Source of the DNA: Aquatica leii | Lineage: Eukaryota > Arthropoda > Insecta > Coleoptera > Lampyridae | Length of the DNA: 64,000 bases | Assembly (NCBI GenBank): GCA_035610365.1 | Contig: CM069432.1 | Location: 17,050,001 to 17,114,000, forward strand | Direction of reading: 5' to 3' | Shown here: piece by piece, positions 58,780-64,000 of the stretch | How the letters are laid out: every line of letters begins with the position of its first letter | Position numbering within the stretch: position 1 is the stretch's first letter | Notes under the pieces: generated by a model | The model's database searches: none | What the model was told of the DNA's origin: nothing | The model's input: only the letters and a program-made list of their open reading frames with translations | Position numbers and translations under genes: made by a program

Positions 58780-59245
58780 GAATTGCATTGGAAAGAAGGA
58801 AAACCTCTCCTGCTTTCTCTGCGGCGACAAAATTTACTAACGCACATCACACCGTCTTTGAATGCAGACGCTGGCAGCAATATGGAGAGGAGCTAATCCG
58901 AAAATATGGAATGAACAAGAGAAATATCATCCAGCTAATGATAGAAGAAGACTTTAGAACTTTTGTAACACTAACATTTTACTGTGTGTGCTTATGGTAC
59001 CTCAAGGACATTTGGTTTTGTCTTGCTTACTCTGGTCTTGCACTCTAACATGTTAAATTTTATATACAAGTTGTTTTGTGCATGCTTGGCTAGTCGAGTA
59101 TTGGTACATAAGGATGGGAGCTGGTTGTGGTCTGGTATTAAATGTTGATTGTTTATTTTCTCCAGGTTATGCAAGGGTGAAGAAAGTGTTAATGCGTCCG
59201 ACCTTGCGAAATTGATCGTGTTAAGGGCCACTTGAGTCTGCTGCG
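58780..59245 (+). pseudogene. LINE ORF2 C-terminus and 3' end fragment
   Basis: SCFLCGDK (58,810, C-x2-C) and after one frame change NAHHTVFECRRWQQYGEELI and RKYGMNKRNIIQLMIEEDF (58,838-58,960). This is the zinc-knuckle and helical tail at the end of ORF2 in R1/jockey-type LINEs (family pattern C..C..D.VEHTLFECxxW). The ~290 bases after it, ending with GGAGGCAACCCCCTAAAAA near 59,262, look like the 3' untranslated region and A-rich end. 5'-truncated; it points toward the ORF1 relic at 57.9-58.6 kb on the other strand, so the two are separate insertions. Confidence 0.65.
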
Positions 59246-59264
59246 AGGAGGCAACCCCCTAAAA

Positions 59265-61240
59265 AATTTAAAAAAAAACTTTAAACTATTTCGAGTTACG
59301 CGTAGTCACTTACATTATGAAATGGTTTTGTCATAAAATTTTGCTGATGATTATAACATTTATAACTAATTATGTATTGCAACAACCACTGAATCGCCAA
59401 CATTTTTTTGTAACAACAATAAATATTTTTATATTTCCCTATATATTTATACGTTAACGTTAACAGTCCCGTGTTTTATTAATTGACTATAATTTTTATT
59501 ATAATATAAATGCGGATGTGTGCAGTAAAACGTTTCATTAAATTTAATTACCTGACGAATTACTTTTGCAACAGTTAATCTAAGTAATCGTCACACAAAA
59601 ATAGACTTTACAATACAACTTAATTCTCATAAAATCCCGCCTTAAGATTTTATTAACGAAATAAAAATGTGTCTGTTGCGTTTATGTACTTTTCGTCTGT
59701 ATTAAAGTTCGTTTAAGTTTAAGCAGAAAAAGCGGATGTCAATATTAAATTAACTGGAGCTAAAACGTCCGTTTAATTTATTTCCTTCTGTGCAATAAAT
59801 ATCAATAAAAAAAAACCAATAAAGATATTAATGTCTAATGAAGTTAACGATTAAATCGACTTAAAATGAAAAGTAACGATCTTAAGCTGTCAAGGAAACT
59901 TGAACTTCATAATAGGATTGAGTTTTGATACGATGGTTTTTGATGAATAAGATAATTAACGCTTAATCTCCTTGCTATAAAAAGCTCCTTTACGGCGTTA
60001 CAAATAAATAAGATTATATAAAAGATGTACGGCTTCGCATTGTAAAGAAAAGATGTATTTAATTTTTATTTTTAACAAATCAATTAAGATAAATGCAGTC
60101 TATTCATGAATTTTCTAATACAAATAAATTTTTCTTTAAATAAACGGGTAATTAACTGATAACATTACACGAAACATTATTGCTATCAATACTTTGCAAA
60201 TACTAAAATTAAATAACATTTTGTTAGTGATTTTAATTTATCCCATAAATAAAATTAATGAAAGCGACGTTTTATAATATTTAAATTATTACACACAATC
60301 TAAATAAACTAAAATTAAAATATAGTTTTTATTCAGTAGCCTTTATTAACATTTTGTAGTCAAACTATTGTGATATTAGTTAATTGATTTTTAACGTTAA
60401 TTTTTTGGATTTGCATTAATTAAATAATACTGTATATTAGAAACGTTATAGCTTAGGCATTGATTTTTTTATTTTAGTTGTAAGTATAAAAAAAGCAAAT
60501 TAAAAAACACATTTATGCCGATAACGTTTATGCGTTATTTTAACGTGCAAGCTGATACATGCATTTAAAAGTCTAATATGGCTACATGAACGGAAAAAGG
60601 CATGTCAAATCAGGCAAGCGTAGTTGTTTCATGAAAGAATTCCTTTAGAAAGTATATATCAAGCATTGTGCTCAAAAGAACTTTTAGTTATTTATTGTTA
60701 CAAATGTTTTATGTTTATTGATGTACTACTTTATTACTTAACTGTTACAGACTGCATTGTGCAATAAAAGTAATTTTCAACAATATATTCCCTGTACAGA
60801 ATACAGATACAAAAAGTTTAATGAATTACCTTTTTTCAAATTTTGCATTTAGTTTAGAATGTAACTACAAAATGTTTTTTTACATTTATATATTCTAATT
60901 TTGCGTGTTTCAGTGATTTTAATTAATGTATTTTTAAATTGTTAAATTCAATTTGAATTATTATATTTGTTTAGAATTTCAGAATGAAATATTTGATTAA
61001 TCCAATAGTAGTATTGTTATATTTATTATTAAAATTAATTATTGTTTCTATTGCTGCTTTATTCTTTCTCTTTTACGTTAATATAAATAGACTAGTTTGA
61101 ATTGTTTTAAAACAATTTTTATTCAATCAATCATTATTTGATGTTATCCCAAAGTTAATTTTAAATTGTGTTAAGACACAAGCTAATCATCCTAGTGCAC
61201 CGAGCAAGCTGACGAAACGCATGATATTGTTGGACTATGC
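59265..61240. other. Very AT-rich stretch without recognised gene
   Basis: Composition is extreme in A and T. No relic, inverted repeat or RNA gene was recognised. Confidence 0.5.
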
Positions 61241-62537
61241 TACAATCGCCTTCAACCAAAATGACCGATTAAGATCGGACGTATTTACATTCTAATGGTA
61301 TGGGGTGTTTCCCATTAGAAGCTTAAAGCAAATAATCAATACCAGATTGGTATTGATTATAAAATTTTAAATGTATTTAATATTTAAAAAATGTAGTTTA
61401 GAGAATCTATACCTTATGTAAGCTATTAATTCTAGAATTTTTGTTTATATCAAATATTTATATAGAATATTGCTTCTGCTAATGCTAGTATTATTACTAG
61501 TGTATTCATAACATATTTGCAATTACTAAGCATAATTAATTAAATCATTTTACTAATGGACTGATTAAAAATACGTCATATGATCAATTAAATAAAAAAC
61601 CATATCGTTCTGTTCTTTAGCACAAAACGACCCTCAGATTTTAAAATGTATACTATTTACATTTTTTGTGAAATAACGATATACTTTATCGTTATATAAA
61701 TTAAAAAAATCGTTTTTTGTAATAATGTCAACTAATTTAAATCATAGTTTTAAACTGAACTAAGTTGAAACAAGTTTTAGGTAGATTAATACCTAATCGC
61801 TTCTCTTATTAGTTAGTAGTTTTATTATAGAAATATGTTTATTTAATACATAAAACGTTACATTTAATATTTTGTATACATGTCGTTAACCTGTTCAGCA
61901 TCAAGTTCATTAAACTAAAACGTTCCCAAAGTTCATTTGCAACTTGCGCTACATTATTTAAATTCAAAGGCGTAGCTACATATACAGCGCCCTGGAGCAA
62001 ATAAGATCTGTGCTCCTCTTTTTTTTTTCTTTCCTTTTTTATGTCTTGAGTCTAATGCAATGAAAATCATTAAACTTGGAAACCCAAAAACAATCATTTT
62101 ATTTTGCGATATCATCAAATATTGAAGTTATCTATCAACAACTGGAAACTAAAATCTTTTGATCTAGTCTAACTTTGACCTTACTCATTGTCTAAGTTTT
62201 AAAAAAATTTCTCAAGGATAATTATTTCCTGTAATGACAAAGGAAGCGTAAATTCCGGAGTATTTAGTTAAAAATAGTCCAGTAATTTCAAGCATGTGTG
62301 AAAGCACCTCTACCAATAACAAGTTTGCAACAAAGATCATTAATTGTTCAATAAGTAATATTTGTAATTCAAATTACGAGTTCTGAAAATAATCAATAAT
62401 TTAGTATTAAGTAGAGCGTAATTTAGTATTCTAATTTATTTCAAGTAGACATTGATCAGCAAATAATTTTAGTTGTTATTATAAAATACATATAGTTAAG
62501 ATTAGTATAAGTAATTAATTGTTAAAAATAATGAAAC

Positions 62538-63320
62538 ATGGATAGAGATTTTGCGCAGAGAGATACCAGTGTAGAAACAAGAATTGCAATTACTCGAATG
62601 GCTCCTAATGGAATTCCTCTACGTGAAATTGCTTTACAAAATCGATTTTTGGTAAGTTTTTAGTATTTGCTTATAATAAACCTCTAAAATAGACTGGATC
62701 ATGGATTAATTACTAATCTTAAGCATCCTTAAAAAAATATTTTACGTAATCTTAAACGAAAAGTTTTCTTAGTTTCATTTTATCCCATTAACTAAAATTA
62801 GAATATAATATTAATTAAAATTATGCACACGTTAAAGTATTATTACAATCCAAAATCCACATCAATGTTTGCAAAAATTTGTCGTGTTTGAGTTTCTTTC
62901 TTAAAAATTCTGTTGGTAATAAACAATCAGGGTTCAGAATAAATTTAAAAAAATATTTCAATTGGAAAAGAAACACACTTTGAACTTTTTTAAATGATTT
63001 TTTTGTTAAAAAATTTAAGAAAACGTAATTTACTAAAATAATTGAATCATTTGGTTAAACTAAACTACTTAACTAAATACATACATAGGTGCGCCAAGTT
63101 CGTCGGTCGCTTCGAAGGTTTGATGAAGAAGGAGAAGTTTCTCTTATAACGAAACCAAAAAGAATAAATAGAGCAACTACCATAAAGGAACATGCAAATA
63201 TTCTTAGGTGTGTTCAAAATTCTCCTTTTACAACTGCTCCACGAATTCAAGAAGAAGTTTATTTAAACTGCAGCGCTTCAAGGATACGACGCAGATTAAA
63301 CTACGCAAGATTATTTGCAA
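62538..63320 (+). pseudogene. Tc1-like transposase, N-terminal exons only
   Basis: Exon 1 (62,538-62,651, 38 codons) gives MDRDFAQRDTSVETRIAITR and NGIPLREIALQNRFL, the first helix-turn-helix helices. A 437-bp GTAAGT..ATAG intron (62,652-63,088) splits the domain in phase 0. Exon 2 (63,089-63,320) continues VRQVRRSLRRFDEEGEVSLI, ATTIKEHANILRCVQNSPFT and SASRIRRRLNYARLFA, the second helix-turn-helix. It ends at a donor-like CAA|GTAAG, but no third exon with DDE motifs follows before the right inverted repeat. Both exons are free of frameshifts, and reading through without splicing stops in the intron. The deletion removed the catalytic domain. Confidence 0.75.
62652..63088 (+). other. Intron in the Tc1-like transposase gene
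   Basis: Donor TTTTTG|GTAAGT at 62,652 and acceptor ACATACATAG|GTGCGC at 63,088. Splicing joins two halves of one helix-turn-helix domain in frame; the acceptor has a weak pyrimidine tract. Confidence 0.6.
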
Positions 63321-64000
63321 GTAAGCCTGCTAACAGTACGATATGGTTTTTTATTTAACTGAAGTATTTTCACAGTATTCATATTGAAGTATTTTGCTAT
63401 TACATACATTAGCACAGCCAAAAAATTTTTTTAATAATCAGACCAATCTTAAAATGTTGATATTAATTATGCATTGTTATTCCTAATGTGCAATTAATAT
63501 AACATTAGTGATAGTAGCATTAGTGGAGGCAATACTTTATATAAATATTTGATATAAGAAATAAAAATTTTAGAATTATTAGCTTATGTAAGTTATCAAT
63601 TCTCTAAAAATACATTTTAAGTATTAGATACATTTAAAATTTGAAATAAATGCCAATCTGACGTAACGTACTTATTATTATTTACAGATCACTAAGCTTA
63701 AATTTTTATTATTGTATTGAACTATGTAGGTAATACAATTACAATGCTTTATTTGCTTCAAACCTCTAATCAGAAACACTATACTATTAGAATGTGAATA
63801 GGTGCGATCTTAAGCGGTCATTTTGGTTGAAGGCGAGTGTACATGTACGAGAGTGCAAAAAGCGACAAACAATCTGTTTTTAAACAGTTATTTGATTAGC
63901 AGTTACTCCATGTACGTTTAAAAATCAGACTGATACCAAATAATAAAGATATTCCTTTTGGGGGACATTATTAGACAAGTTGTTACGGTAAAAAACGTAA

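Larger units (their letters stand above)
61243..63839 (+). mobile_element. Tc1-like transposon with long inverted repeats and deleted gene
   Basis: Ends CAATCGCCTTCAACCAAAAT (61,243) and, inverted, CACTCGCCTTCAACCAAAAT (from 63,839), flanked by TA (61,241-61,242 and 63,840-63,841). The similarity continues inward for about 210 bp on the left and 290 bp on the right, the right arm holding an extra ~85 bp. Inside, two exons of a transposase N-terminus are followed directly by the right arm: the catalytic exon is missing. It is therefore a non-autonomous derivative of a larger, intron-containing Tc1-like element. Confidence 0.85.

Noticed and set aside
1..64000. CRISPR arrays, bacterial operons, riboswitches, tRNA or rRNA genes
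   Set aside because: No regularly spaced direct repeats of that kind, no cloverleaf with B-box sequence found by eye, and the overall content is eukaryotic transposons.

Overview
The window looks like a gene-poor, AT-rich stretch of an arthropod genome, most probably an insect and possibly a beetle. The evidence is the set of mobile elements (BEL/Pao retrotransposon, RNase H-bearing and jockey-like LINEs, RTE-like LINE, pogo-like, mariner-like and Tc1-like DNA transposons, a Mutator-like relic), short introns with GT..AG borders inside transposon genes, and the absence of operons or bacterial signals. The species assignment is inference. I found no convincing host protein gene, tRNA or rRNA. 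All boundaries were read by eye.

Layout. 0-8.4 kb is a stack of insertions: the start of a mariner-like element (1-748), a palindromic MITE split at its exact centre by a second mariner-like element (2349-3452), and a BEL/Pao integrase relic interrupted by an RNase H-type LINE (4414-8215) with a 13-bp target duplication. 8.4-15.4 kb is AT-rich and nearly featureless. 15.4-18.0 kb is a broken pogo-like transposon on the minus strand, followed by a decayed LINE (18.5-19.5 kb). 19.5-23.7 kb is AT-rich.

23.7-32.1 kb is the most complex part: a Mutator-like transposase relic with an intron, two copies of an unrecognised coiled-coil repeat unit (24.48-25.52 and 30.74-32.11 kb), a 572-bp near-perfect palindrome (25.57-26.14 kb), a minus-strand multi-exon transposon gene of a family I cannot name (26.14-27.66 kb), an RTE-like LINE on the minus strand (28.09-30.5 kb), and a foldback MITE (31.50-31.70 kb). 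32.1-36.2 kb is AT-rich, with one coding relic near 34.7-35.1 kb.

36.2-41.1 kb is one LINE cut by two mariner-like elements. The second (39,582-41,013) still has one open reading frame and close terminal repeats, and is the youngest-looking element here. 42.93-45.52 kb is a second pogo-like transposon with intact ends but a disrupted gene. 47.9-48.1 kb is a MITE. 49,488-54,308 is a BEL/Pao element with both LTRs, a PBS-like site and a perfect 5-bp target duplication, inside an unrecognised older element whose repeated motif lies on both sides (48.6 and 55.0 kb). 55.32-56.70 kb is a terminal-inverted-repeat element filled with internal tandem and dispersed repeats. 57.9-59.2 kb holds two converging LINE fragments. 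61,243-63,839 is a Tc1-like element with long inverted repeats and a truncated, intron-containing transposase gene.

No host pathway can be described; the genes are copies of transposition machinery, mostly dead, nested in one another in a readable order.
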